In this document: positions 52,874 to 64,000 of the stretch, one piece after another
Numbering within the stretch: position 1 is the first letter of the stretch
How the letters are laid out: each line of letters begins with the position of its first letter
NCBI GenBank assembly: GCA_020055645.1
Contig: CM034548.1
Location: 15,624,001-15,688,000 of the forward strand
Length of the DNA: 64,000 bases
Direction of reading: 5' to 3'
Source of the DNA: Tomocerus qinae
Lineage: Eukaryota; Arthropoda; Collembola; Entomobryomorpha; Tomoceridae
Program-made: the position numbers and the translations under genes
Notes under the pieces: generated by a model
Told to the model about the DNA's origin: nothing
Databases searched by the model: none
The model's input: only the letters and a program-made list of their open reading frames with translations

Positions 52874-55800
52874 TTTAAATGCAGTTTTCCATTTCATATC
52901 ATATTTCTTAACAAATAAATAAGCTTCTATGGTATTACAGCACAATTAATTGATATTATTGCTTTTGTCAAAACTGTTTTGTACATTAACGGCGATATGT
53001 TTGAGTAAAGCATGAACTGAATGATCTTCGACAATCTCTCTTTAATACATAGTGTATTTACAATTTTCAAACGTACAACAATAGTCGTCTCTTATGTTTT
53101 CAATTGGACAAATGAATGATCTATTAGAAGATTAATGTCCAGTTTTTTTCGGTTCCAGTAAACTCAATTTTGTGATTAAGAAAATTACTACCAATAAGTC
53201 AAGACATACTAATAATATAATTAAGAGCGTAGTTTTTTTGCTCTCTATGCCAGTTAAGGTTTTCCATATAATTTATTTGGTTTTAATCCTAACAGGAAAC
53301 AAAAAAATGCAAACATTAGGGTGAAAAAGTGAAAACTTTTTATTATCATTTTGATAATACCATATTGTATGCTACTATGTGTACTATTTGGCAATATTTT
53401 AAACCACTTTTAGCCATAGCCTTCTTTGAGATTTTATGGATATATTGCCCCAAGCATGTGTCAGAAAGTATATTCTTTATCTATAGTCTAGCAAGTGATC
53501 TATTATTTGGAAAATCTGCTTTGCAGCAGTTGCAGCACCCATTGCAGGTGAAATTGAAGAAGCCTTGATGCTTTGCAGACGTTGCTATTTGTCAAGCTCT
53601 GATTGGGCATCCAAATCAAATAAAACCCCTAGACTTGTATTATAGATTATGTTGGCATTGTGACATTCACTTTTCAGCTTGCTAATAAATATAATGGATA
53701 TTTCCGTAGAAAGCAAAGACAAGCAGTCGTGAATACCCACTCGAACTTAAATAAATAATTTGTTTGAAGTTGCATAGAATAGAGTATTTATTGGTTGACT
53801 CCAAAACTGTCTGCATTGCGGTGCTATGCAGAGTTAAATATTGTCTTAAAGGTTTTGGCTAAAATGATGAATCATATTCAGTTTGAATTATGTATTATGC
53901 ATTACGCTGAAATATAATAACGAAATGGATTATTTCTTCTGTCTTTGTTATTATATGTACTCATGAATTTTGTAAATGGAGAAATAATAATACGTGCGTC
54001 TGTATTCTATGCCGTGTGTTAAATTTTCCACTCATCTGGTCATTTTATCTCAAAGTGATTTAATACCCGCTAATATTGCATTAAAGCATCTGCAAGTTTT
54101 TGCATACTATTTATGTGATTGGTTAGCCCCTTACCCTAATATTTTATTTATTTTATGGGAGACTACTTCTCCACAATTATATTTTTTATTACTTACTGTA
54201 TAAAGTAATATGTTTATAAATACAGACGCTTATATCTCTACATTTATGAGTGACCAATTTTGTGTGTACCTACTAATTAACTTTATTTGTTCCTGCTACA
54301 GCAGATTTTCTCGTGTCTGTATCTTTAACCATCATAGATGTTAAGCATAAAAACGAAGTTCCCGACTCATAGGAGGATCAACTGTTGGGATTTTAACCTC
54401 AACCAGTTACCAGGAGTTTAGGACTTTAAGAGATATTGTCTGAGTTCATTTTGATTAGCAATGTCGCAGTTAAAAATGACATGTCGGGGTGATGTGTACA
54501 CAATCTAGACAACGGTGACATCCACAATTTTTAGATGTATTTAAAACTGCCAAAAATTATTCAATATGGTCAAGGAAGATATTTTTTGATGTATTTTAAG
54601 GCGAATAATTTAGTTGTTAGTAAATAAAATCTTAATCTACTAAATTACTAAGCTAAATTTGAATAGTAAAAAAATTGAACAATAGGGTCTAAAACTGATT
54701 CCTTTTGAAATTCCGTTGAAAGTATTTTCCCAGCAATTAGCACTATTAAATCTGTAAAAAAAGTTCAATTGAATAATTTTTGAAAATTTTAAATATTTAT
54801 TTTAAATTTTTGGATGTCACCGTTGACTAGTTTGTGTGCACATCACCTGACAGGTTATCTTTAACTGCGACAAATATATTTTAATATCATTAGCAGTCAG
54901 TTTACTGTAAGTCAGTGGCAAGTATAATTTAGCTTTCACCATGGGAAAGCTTTATTTGGCAGTTGCGTTAAAATAAATATTATCATTTACACGATGAAAG
55001 TTAGTTGTTAATAATGTCTGTAATGACTGAACGAAACCGATTATGGCGGTATTTATTGGAAAAACAGTTTTACAGAGGTCGATTTATCATTTTATTACAC
55101 TGCTAGGAGACGTATCTATAGTCAAGTATTCATCACTAATAAAATAATTAAGCTAAGGTGAGGTAAAATTAATAGCGTCCATTATAATCAAACAAATTGT
55201 AGCAGGATATGGAATTAACAGAGATATTAACTATCACCCACCGCACGAACGACCAAGATAGCTTTATGTTCCCTGTAGAGATAATTTACATTGCAATTAC
55301 TCTGAAATATGGCATTCTTATAAACGAATAGTGGTTTGGTCGGATGTCGAATAGTAGTCCACCCCGAATAGCAGGAATGTGAATATTGACCATTTATTCG
55401 CTCCATCACTACTTAATTACAATTCCAACGTTGATGATGTTTTATATTGAAATAGGGCAGAGGTAAAATTAAGCAAGAATATAAGAAAGATTAGTAACAG
55501 GGAGGGTACCTAAGAAAGATATATGTATAAACTATAGTGCAAAATTGGTACCCATTACCCATTATTATGTGTTTCATACATGCAAGTGACAATATATTTG
55601 TAGTTTTTATAAATTGGCAGTTATAGTGAGCATTACATTAAAGTAATACTGTTAGTTATATATTCATAAATAAAACGGTTTATAGTACATACGTTATGGG
55701 CCATGAGAAATATTATAGTGATAGTCACAATCATAAGTCATTATAATAAAGTAATAACGTAATAATGGGGCATAGTTTTTGAAATAATAAATCAATCATG

Positions 55801-58800
55801 ATATGGATTGCAGAAGTGCAGAATGCAAATTTCAACGAGTACAATAATTATGCAGAATGCAGACTAGACTGCAGTGCTTAATCTAACAAGAAAAACGATA
55901 TCTTTGAAACATACACAGTGCATGTTAGATTAGAAATAAGAAAGTAGTACCATATTATTATAGGTGGGATATGTAATATATCTGTATAGCCAGTGCAAAG
56001 AAAGGTGAACAGTATACATCTGTAGAAGGACGACCAACAGTGCCGCTTAAATTAAGTATTTAAAGCTTTTGTTCATATTTGCAGTAAATAATTATTTATT
56101 ATAGCTAATTGGTTTATTTGGTTTAATACTATTCTTAAAATATACAATTTTGCAAGGCGAATTTCCGTTTTCAAACTTTCTATAAACTATATTTTTATTA
56201 TTGACCATATTTTTCCTGGCCTTGACGAGCATTTACTCATAATTCCAGCTAATATTGTGCGAAGTGCATTCTCCGAACAGTTTCAGCTTTAAGGTTTAAA
56301 GATTGAAAAATAATAAAATATTATAGTCAGGCAGGTGTACAAGTGTGTCTGCTACTGATAGGCGATAGCCCATTATACTAAGTTAAAGTCTGAAACATAG
56401 CTTATACCACAGAAATAGATGAGTAATTACATATAAGACGAACTACGAAGCTTATACGAACTCCTAAATTATCCTATTTTACAATCTCATTTATTTAAAA
56501 TCAAATCGGTAAAATACTCTACTGGCCTAAATAGATCATAGGCCTAGTACATATACCGTAATCGAAGGTGATTTAGATTGTAATAGAATGGGAATGGGCA
56601 GACAGAAAGGCAATGTGAACATGTGTGAATATAATTGTGAATGTTGTGAGGTGTATGTGTTTGTTCATGATTTGTATTTCTGATTGTAGTCTTGTGCGAT
56701 GGGCTTACGGGCTTAGTTAGACTGCAACAGTGAGTGTGAGTGAGACTGCCGACTGCTCGACTGGAGCGATAAAAGAGTAAGAAAATTGCTGTTCGTTTCG
56801 TTTCACAACATTTTGAACAGGTGACGAAAACCGGACGAGAAGAACAATCAGTCAACTGAGGAGTCAACACTACTACAATCAGGTTATTATTTCATCATAG
56901 TTATTATTGTTATTTATTCATTTCCCGTAATTCAAGATGTAGATCAGTCTACTGCTGACTGCTGACTGCACTGCCAATCAAAGTATAATATTATCATGGG
57001 CATTGGTACTAGTATAGTGAATGACATTAACTGACAACTGGTTTTGGAAATTGTGACTTACTGTCTCTGAAAACTTCTTGAAGTAGCAAATCTGATCATT
57101 GAAATTTGAATGACACTTGGGTTTCACAGACACATCCCAGTCGCTTATCATTTGTCATCACTTTAACGATTTCTGTCTACTATTCATATTCTAATATCAT
57201 ACCATTTGTTTACTTCTGACAGTGTTAAGCAATATTTTGCAGGTGACTTAGATATAGAGTAGTCACAAATATAATATTTACTTACTTACGGATCGGGATC
57301 TCTGACTGTTGACTGTTGACTGTGCTGCAGTAATCTCTCGGCTTTATTTTTCAGCATTAAAATTAAATCTCGATAGAAAGGAACCAGTGTGTTCCAACCA
57401 AACACATTCAAAATTAAAATACCCAAAATTACTTTTAGGAACAGTTGACAGTACAAATACTTTCTTTTGTTGAATTAACCTCTTTTAAAGGGCACAAATT
57501 TTTTGGCTACTTTTAGCAAAAAACGATAGTTTTAGTTTTCAAGGAGAAAAGTATTTTTGGAATTACGTTACTCTAAAATTTAGATGATACTAATTGGTGA
57601 ATGTTTTGGAATGTTTTATTTTAGGAGTACGCAAAATCATCGTAATATATACGATTTGGACCTTCTTGTAGTATCGTGACATTTCTTAGTGGGACATGTG
57701 CCTGATTTAAGACGACTTCACTCCAGTGCCTGACGTTTATGCATCAAAGCCTAACATTGCCAGTCTCTTAACATCTGTATTAACAAGGTGGGTAGTTTTA
57801 TTGTTCTATTATGAGTTTTTAAATTTTTGTTGATTGGCAATACCAGCTCAATAACGTTTTCTTGATTTTCTTGCAATGTTGCAATAATGGAACAGCTACT
57901 TACTTTGTACTTATTCAGTCTCATTACTTTTTAACACTTCATTTCTAATTTTCAAAAACAGATGATTTATAAGAGCATTTAAAAATAAATGCTCACGTGT
58001 TGATATACTAACGATGAAAGATCAAGTTTAACAATTCATTAATGTTCTTAATTCAAAATTATCATTTTTCAAGATAAAACATCTTAAACTTTGTCAAATG
58101 TCAAAGATTTTACATTTTGAGATTGGCATTCATGACAAAGATCCGCGCTTTAGTTTATGCTATTTATACAAATTTAAATAATGAAATAAAATTAATGACG
58201 ATCCAGCGTAAAAGGTTAAGGCTATAAAACTTTTGTATAGGTCGAAATTCGAAATTGTATCTGCTTATTGAAGTTATTTAAAAGAACCGAAATCTTAGTT
58301 ATTAAGGTGCATAATAGCTAGAAAAATTCTGAAACGTGTATATAGCGTTTTAAATAATACTTGTACATTAGAATGTCATTAGCATTGAATTTTAAGTTTC
58401 CGTTTAGTGTATGGTAACAGTATTGATAAATTGCTTTTGAAGGTTCAAAGTTCAGGAGACAACAGTTTTTGATTCTTCTGTGAGTGCACAGTGATGAATA
58501 AGATAACCAACGCAATATAATAATAAGCTATAAATGGTTCAAACAAAGAATGATGAGAATAATGGTACATAAAAGTATTTAATCCTTATCCCTTATCTTC
58601 ATGTTGATGCATAAACATGCAACAAATATATCAACACCTTAAATTAAAACTTATGGCTACAAATAATTTTAGTAATTATAACGGCGGAATATGTTAGCTA
58701 TGGAGTTTCCTTTTGTTATTAATCTATGCAATATCAGCTGCAGATTTAGTTATCAGTGAGTTAAAGATAAATTAAAAAAGGAAATTTAACCAACCCTTTT

Positions 58801-60548
58801 TATTAAAAAATTAAATTACCACTTTATGTGCAGTTGCATTTTCAAAAATGTATTGCTCTCCGATTTAAAAGATATACACATATCCATTGTAGGGTGTAAT
58901 ATTTTTCCAATAGTAAAATAGGCTTTTGTATACAATTAATAAGAAATTCCTAACTTATTCGTCACTGACGTCAAGCGAAACCAGAAGGTTTAATTTTCTT
59001 CATGGTATTTACTGTACTAGTCCAGATATCTTTTTATACTATTCTCTTTGAGAAGAAGGAATATAAAATGAAGATTTACGGGTCGAGGTCAAGGGATTAA
59101 GATAGGTGGGTGGTGGTGGTGCTGAAATAAATAGGATTTTGGTCTGGTGGTCTGGATGTGGCAAGAGTCATGGCAATGGAGATGAAAAGAACTTAAAATA
59201 GAACTACAACACAGATGATTATGTATAATCGTGAGGATTGTAATAATCTGAAAGTAGCAAAACTGGTAGATAGTAGATATATCGTGGAAGTTGTTAATAT
59301 GGATAATAATTATTGTTATGTTAATTACTAGATTAAAGTTAGAAAGGATTTTTGGAGATAACTAAAGATATTTCTCATGGTGGAACACAACATGCTTGTA
59401 CTTAATAATACAATGTAAAATAAACTCTACATGACTGCAAAGTAAAATTCAGGAGAAATTCAACAAAGTTATTAGATGGGTTTTAGTAGTTAATCCATTT
59501 GTTATTGTCTAAAGAATAATACTCTAACGGATTTAGCAATTTGTGATCCTTTGTAAAAGATCATAAAAATTCAGCATGTGACACGGATGATGCATGAGAT
59601 GTAATAATATTTAAAGTATGGTGAACGGCGACAGATGATTTATAAAAGACAGCTAATTGCTTAAGAAGTATGCAAAGGGGAAAACATTTGCTATGTTAAT
59701 ATAGTAGGTGACCTCTTGTACTTGTAAACTGGAGAACACGCGATACGCACATTACTATTATTACACCTGCTGGCAGACTATAAGTCAAAGCTGATTGTTT
59801 ATTGCATTAGCATTTCTATTTATGAGTTGGTATGAATACATGATAAGGCAAACAAATGCTTGCTTGAAGATAATTTCTGATTATTGCAATTCTGCATGGT
59901 GTAACAAGAGTTTGTGGTTACATAAAATTTGTGAATGCTAATAGATCAGGTAGCTCTTGAGCTCTCTAGGTACTAATAATATTGGTTCTAATTGTACTTT
60001 CATACTCAGGTATATTGAAAATAAAGCCTTGAGTTCTGTGGAGGACTAATAAAACAGAAGCTCTTCAAATAGATCTGTCTCACTCTATACTCTTCATCCA
60101 TTTTATGATAAGCTCTAGTGTTTGGCCAGTTAATCTCATGTTTAATACATGTCTACTTATATCATTGATTTGTTCCTGCACTACTAACTTCATGAGTAAC
60201 CGTAGGTTTTAGTAGCTGTGCTTTTTCACTGCTGTGACTAATATCTTCGTATGAAAAAAATAATTCTTAATTGTTTCACTAGGAATAGAAGTTTAAAATA
60301 ACAAATAGACAATTAAGTTAGCAGTGATTATATTCAAAAGCAAAAAATAATTAATTTTGCGGCTCATTGGAAAACCATTTTTATGAGCAGTTATTATAGA
60401 AGAAAATATAATTAGGTTTAAGTATTGGTAAGCATGCATTCAGTAATTAGTCCTAATGAATAAGTGCAAATGTGTATCTCCGCATATAATTTGCAATCCG
60501 TTTTATCTGGTTGCAGTTTATACAGAAACGCTTCATATATATCCATAA
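52874..60548. other. Gene-poor stretch between DDRGK1 and the ADISSP-like gene
   Basis: About 7.7 kb. Positions 53.0-56.5 kb are AT-rich with no exon seen. Positions 56.58-56.98 and 57.28-57.34 kb are more mixed, with repeats of the word gactgttgactg or ctgctgactg, a gcgataaaagag TATA-like site near 56767, and ttgaacaggtgacg near 56817 that could be a splice donor. Another donor-like aacaag|gtgggtag sits near 57788. These may be noncoding first exons and promoter of the downstream gene. A palindromic TGACGTCA lies at 58966-58973, and a GGT-rich run near 59107-59120. Confidence 0.45.
52914..52919 (+). promoter_or_regulatory. Poly(A) signal of DDRGK1
   Basis: AATAAA (within caaataaataagc) about 41 bases after the stop codon, suggesting a very short 3' UTR. 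Confidence 0.55.
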
Positions 60549-63243
60549 ATGGACGCCAACGCTAAGGAACAATTTCTGAGTGACAAGGCTGCAAAACGGG
60601 CTGCTAGAAGTAAGTATATCTATACAATAATTTTTTTATGCAAACTGAAATATATACTAATTTACTAACAAAAATTTGTAATCATGGAGTGGAGTGGCCT
60701 TAATAGATAAGTAAACTTGGAGGTTTAGAGGTGTTGTAGATGCAATAATTGATTTAATGGATTATAAACTTTTTGTAGATTTTCCTTCTTTATTTAAGGA
60801 ACATGATTTTTTACAACGCATTGACATTTCAGTTCTTAACAACAAGTTCATTTATAAAATCAGGGACTAGTCAGACTTTTTACATAAAAATTACAAGAAT
60901 CATTGAAATGCTATTTTCCATTTGTAAAGATTGAAAGGCGGATGATCAAGAATTTTTATTGTTGTTGAAGATATACATTACTTTGAATCACAGTTAAAAA
61001 TGATAAACTTAATTTATCCTTACATACATATTGCTGTATATGAGTAGTAAATAACATTATCTTACGCGGTGCAGTATCTAATGTCAAAAGGAAAATTACG
61101 ATTAATAATGTATGATTCACTATGATTGATTGTTTGATTGATGATTAGGAGTACTGGGTATAAAACTATTAATTTATAATGTCACCGCCTATGATATAGA
61201 TAAACATAAGAATGACTGACTTGATTTTATCATTTGAAGTACTTCATCGATTACCAATATTACCATGCTAGAATATATATACTATGAAAACTGTTTTAAC
61301 ACATTGTTTGGGGCAATAAGATAGAGATAAATAATTATTTATTATAAGTATGTTTTCTATTTATGGGACAATTGTATTAGTCATAATGCTTTAAAATAGT
61401 CAAAAGTTATTGTGTGAATTTTATTGCTAGTAGGAATTCTAATTTTTTAAATAATGGATGAAAATAGACACCTAACTGTGACTATACTTTATTCAATTTA
61501 AATGCACTTTTAGTTAAATGACCTTAGCCATCGATGCATTGGGAAGCATAGGATGCAGTAGAGTAATGCAATATTAAATAGTCTGGTATGTTTTTAGGCC
61601 AAAATAATATTGTATACGATATTACAGTTTCGTCGTCTGTATAATCTAACGAAAACTTTATATCTTAATCTCAAATGGTTTTATATTTAATCGTTTTATA
61701 AGCTCAATAATTGTGGGTTTATTTTATTATGTATAGATAGCAGAGTCCATTTTGTATTCGATGGGGAGGGATTTCCACAGAATCCTGATGAAGAAACGCA
61801 TCCGATTGTAGTCAAGTCGATTTGCGAAGAACGCTACAAAACAATTGGGATTTATCTTGGTTTTCTTCAACAAAGTCACAAGTATGAAGTAAAATTTGCA
61901 ATTCCGATGGAAGAACTTGACGGCTATGTCAGTTCTTCGGGGGAAAACGTCCTAAAGCTCAAACTTGATCCCGTGTGCTGTCACATCTTGGGTATAAAAT
62001 GGCTTCAGCATCCCAGACGCTTAGAAGTTAGCATGGAAGTGCAGATTTCAAGTTGTATAAGCTTTGAAGACAAATTCATTCTTAAATCGGATATTAATGA
62101 GAACCATTACATTACCATCAAAATCGTGGCTCAGGTTTTAGGTAATTATTCAAATTATTTTTATACCTAAATAATTTTATGCCTTTCTCCATTTTTCTAT
62201 AGCACTATTTTATATTAGGTTTAGTTAGTTCTATTTATTAGGTCAGTTTCGGTTAGTACGTCATTGATCTGCTTAAATAAGGTTGGTGACCTATCCAGCT
62301 TTCCCGTCGTGAAACGTATTGATTGTTTTGTTGTGACTCGCCTACGCTAAGTAGTTTGTCTCGGTGTTACTGAGAAGTCATATGTGTAGAATTCATAAAT
62401 AATTCTTCATTTTATTAATAATAACTCCGTCAGTTCTTTAGGCGATATGTCTTTTATTGCAAGACACCAAAAGTCACTTTTCTATATCATTAGTACTAAA
62501 GCTACAAGAAAAAATAACATCAATCACTGTGCTGGCTGTGTTCATATTTCCTTTTCACAAGAAACCCTATAATTTCTATCGACGGACGCTTTTTAGTAGT
62601 ATTGTACTTATTACATCAATATGTAATTGCTTTTAAGAGTCTATATCGTATTGAAATCTTCAGACGATTCAAATAATAAGCTTATAAAGCAATGTAATGA
62701 AATTGAAGAAGACCTCGTATTTTTTATTACATTCCTTGTGGAGTAATTTGAAAAAATATATTTTCTAATCTAATACAGAAGATTTTCATTGAAAATGACT
62801 TCCTGTATCTACCGAATACGTTTTTGCAGTGATTGTCAGATATAATGTAATATTACACCCAGAAACCTAGTAAGGCAAAATTATGCAAGACAGTCTGCTT
62901 ATTTATTTAGTACTTGTACAGACACTGGGTGGTCGTTGAAAACCCTCAAGACGCATTGCTATAGACATATTAAGCCAATTTTCTGTTGTTACGTATAGTT
63001 ATTAAATTAGAAGTTGTTATAGGAACATCGATTCTAGCAGCCCTTTTTATTTAAAAACTTTTCGTGAAGGTTGACGCATTTTAGAAATCCAATTTTAAAA
63101 CAATGTCAATGAAATTTGTTTTTATAGGAAAAGGGATGGGCACACCTTCGTTGAAAGACGGAATACGCTGCGTCGCTGTTCCTCCGGATGACACAGCATC
63201 GGATATATCAACTGATGAACCACCTCAGGCAGAAGACCAATAG
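60549..63243 (+). CDS. C20orf27 / adipose-secreted signaling protein homologue, 3 exons
   Basis: Exons 60549-60609, 61737-62141 and 63128-63243 join in phase to 193 residues (human about 174). The N-terminus is short and charged (MDANAKEQFLSDKAAKRAAR), with no signal peptide. Family features: VHFVFDGE near the start of exon 2, GIYLGFLQQSHKYEVKFAIP, a beta-rich middle (VLKLKLDPV, GIKWLQHP), KIVAQVLGKGMGTP, then SLKDGIRCVAV and a Pro/Asp/Glu tail. The strongest recalled match is the GTPxLxDGxxCV block shared with human C20orf27. In mammals this protein was described as an adipose-derived factor; its role in arthropods is unknown to me. The ATG is the first in exon 1 (ATAAATGG). A gttgcag acceptor at about 60510-60516 suggests a spliced 5' UTR. 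Assignment rests on scattered blocks but the order and spacing fit. Confidence 0.82.
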
Positions 63244-64000
63244 TTGCAACATTTCTTCGTCACCCATAAAAATTCTAACTTCCTACTTACCCTTAATGTT
63301 TTAGAGACAACCAGACAACTAGTTACATTTAAATAATTTAAAGCCCTTTCCAAATTACGCCAAATGGCAATGCATTAAAATTAGGGATGGTGAGTTTCTG
63401 TCTAGTAATAAAATAGTCTCAAGTTCCTGTTATGTCGAGGAAGTCGACAATAATGATATACTACAAAAAAATTTAATTCTTTTCGTCTCAAAGTGTAACT
63501 AAATATTCACCAGATATCCTCCTGTGAAAAGTACTGTAGACATTCCAAATTATTTAGTAATAGTATAAGGTATATAAATGTATCACTGCCAACGGATATA
63601 ATCGAGTTTGCAAACGAAAGACACAAAGTAGTAAATACTTATAAAGTTTTTTACAAGTTCGTATTAACAACTGAATTTACAATTAACCGATTGCCGATGG
63701 ACTTCCAAGTCTACCATTTGATAGCAATAAATAAACCTATACACATAGTCTAGTCGACCAAAGTATCGATTTATCATACGGATGTCATTTGTGAAAATAC
63801 ATGTAAATATTTATATAAAGTAGACCATTTTGTGTATATCTCTATTTGCATGCCTAATTATTTGCCATACTCTTGGTACATTTTATCTGAATTATATATT
63901 TATAAGATCCATGAAGAGAATGGAGAATTCTACTTCGAGGAAGTATTATTTATGCTGGCTTAATTGTCGTGGACAAAAACATGATGCTTTTGTGGATAAT
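63244..64000. other. 3' flank of the ADISSP-like gene (right edge)
   Basis: AT-rich, with two candidate poly(A) signals: AATAAA at 63407-63412 (164 bases after the stop) and overlapping AATAAA words near 63725. No further exon seen before the window ends. Confidence 0.5.
63407..63412 (+). promoter_or_regulatory. Candidate poly(A) signal of the ADISSP-like gene
   Basis: First AATAAA after the stop codon at 63241-63243, within ctagtaataaaatag. Confidence 0.4.

Noticed and set aside
56544-56870. 108-codon minus-strand frame rich in His, Thr and Cys.
   Set aside because: The composition reflects gtgtgaatgtg-type simple sequence on the other strand; no domain or conserved block is visible.
1-64000. 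Search for CRISPR arrays, prokaryotic operons, toxin or viral genes.
   Set aside because: None seen. The only regular array (44.8-46.7 kb) has long, diverging units with no spacer structure, and all genes are spliced animal genes.

Overview
This window is AT-rich, intron-containing animal DNA. It looks like an arthropod, probably a hexapod. The reasons are GT-AG introns from tens of bases to several kb, single-copy metazoan genes, AATAAA poly(A) signals and no bacterial-style gene packing. The clade is inferred; nothing here fixes the species. Every gene is split, so the models below were assembled by eye from splice sites, reading phase and family similarity recalled from memory.

Layout. 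Positions 1-18271 are almost gene-free: one possible two-exon gene tail near 1.8-2.0 kb, one degenerate zinc-finger-like fragment near 10.5 kb, and a 29-bp triplicate at 17.2 kb. Positions 18272-31493 (minus) hold a complete 14-exon P5CS gene, the bifunctional glutamate kinase / gamma-glutamyl phosphate reductase that starts proline and ornithine synthesis in mitochondria. Positions 36748-40778 (minus) hold a 5-exon IGFBP-Kazal-Ig protein of the IGFBP7/KAZALD1 type. Positions 42362-44771 (minus) hold a 4-exon p24/TMED cargo receptor of the alpha class (TMED4/TMED9, fly eclair). Just upstream of its start codon, and covering its promoter side, is an array of eight ~229-244 bp tandem units (about 44.80-46.70 kb). 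Positions 47.5-50.0 kb contain GC-richer patches: possible transposon debris and a promoter-like stretch. Positions 51454-52873 (plus) hold 6-exon DDRGK1, the ER-membrane adaptor of UFMylation. After a long gene-poor stretch, 60549-63243 (plus) hold a 3-exon homologue of C20orf27 / adipose-secreted signaling protein.

The genes form no operon or known cassette. TMED, DDRGK1 and the IGFBP-like protein all belong to the ER or secretory route, but I treat that as coincidence. P5CS, IGFBP-like and TMED run head-to-tail on minus. TMED and DDRGK1 are divergent, with about 6.7 kb between start codons, and the tandem array fills the TMED side.

I found no convincing new biological system. The best leads are the tandem array built on the TMED upstream region, the two possible start codons of the IGFBP-like protein (secreted versus membrane-anchored), the long acidic tail of P5CS, and two orphan exon-like fragments in the left 18 kb.
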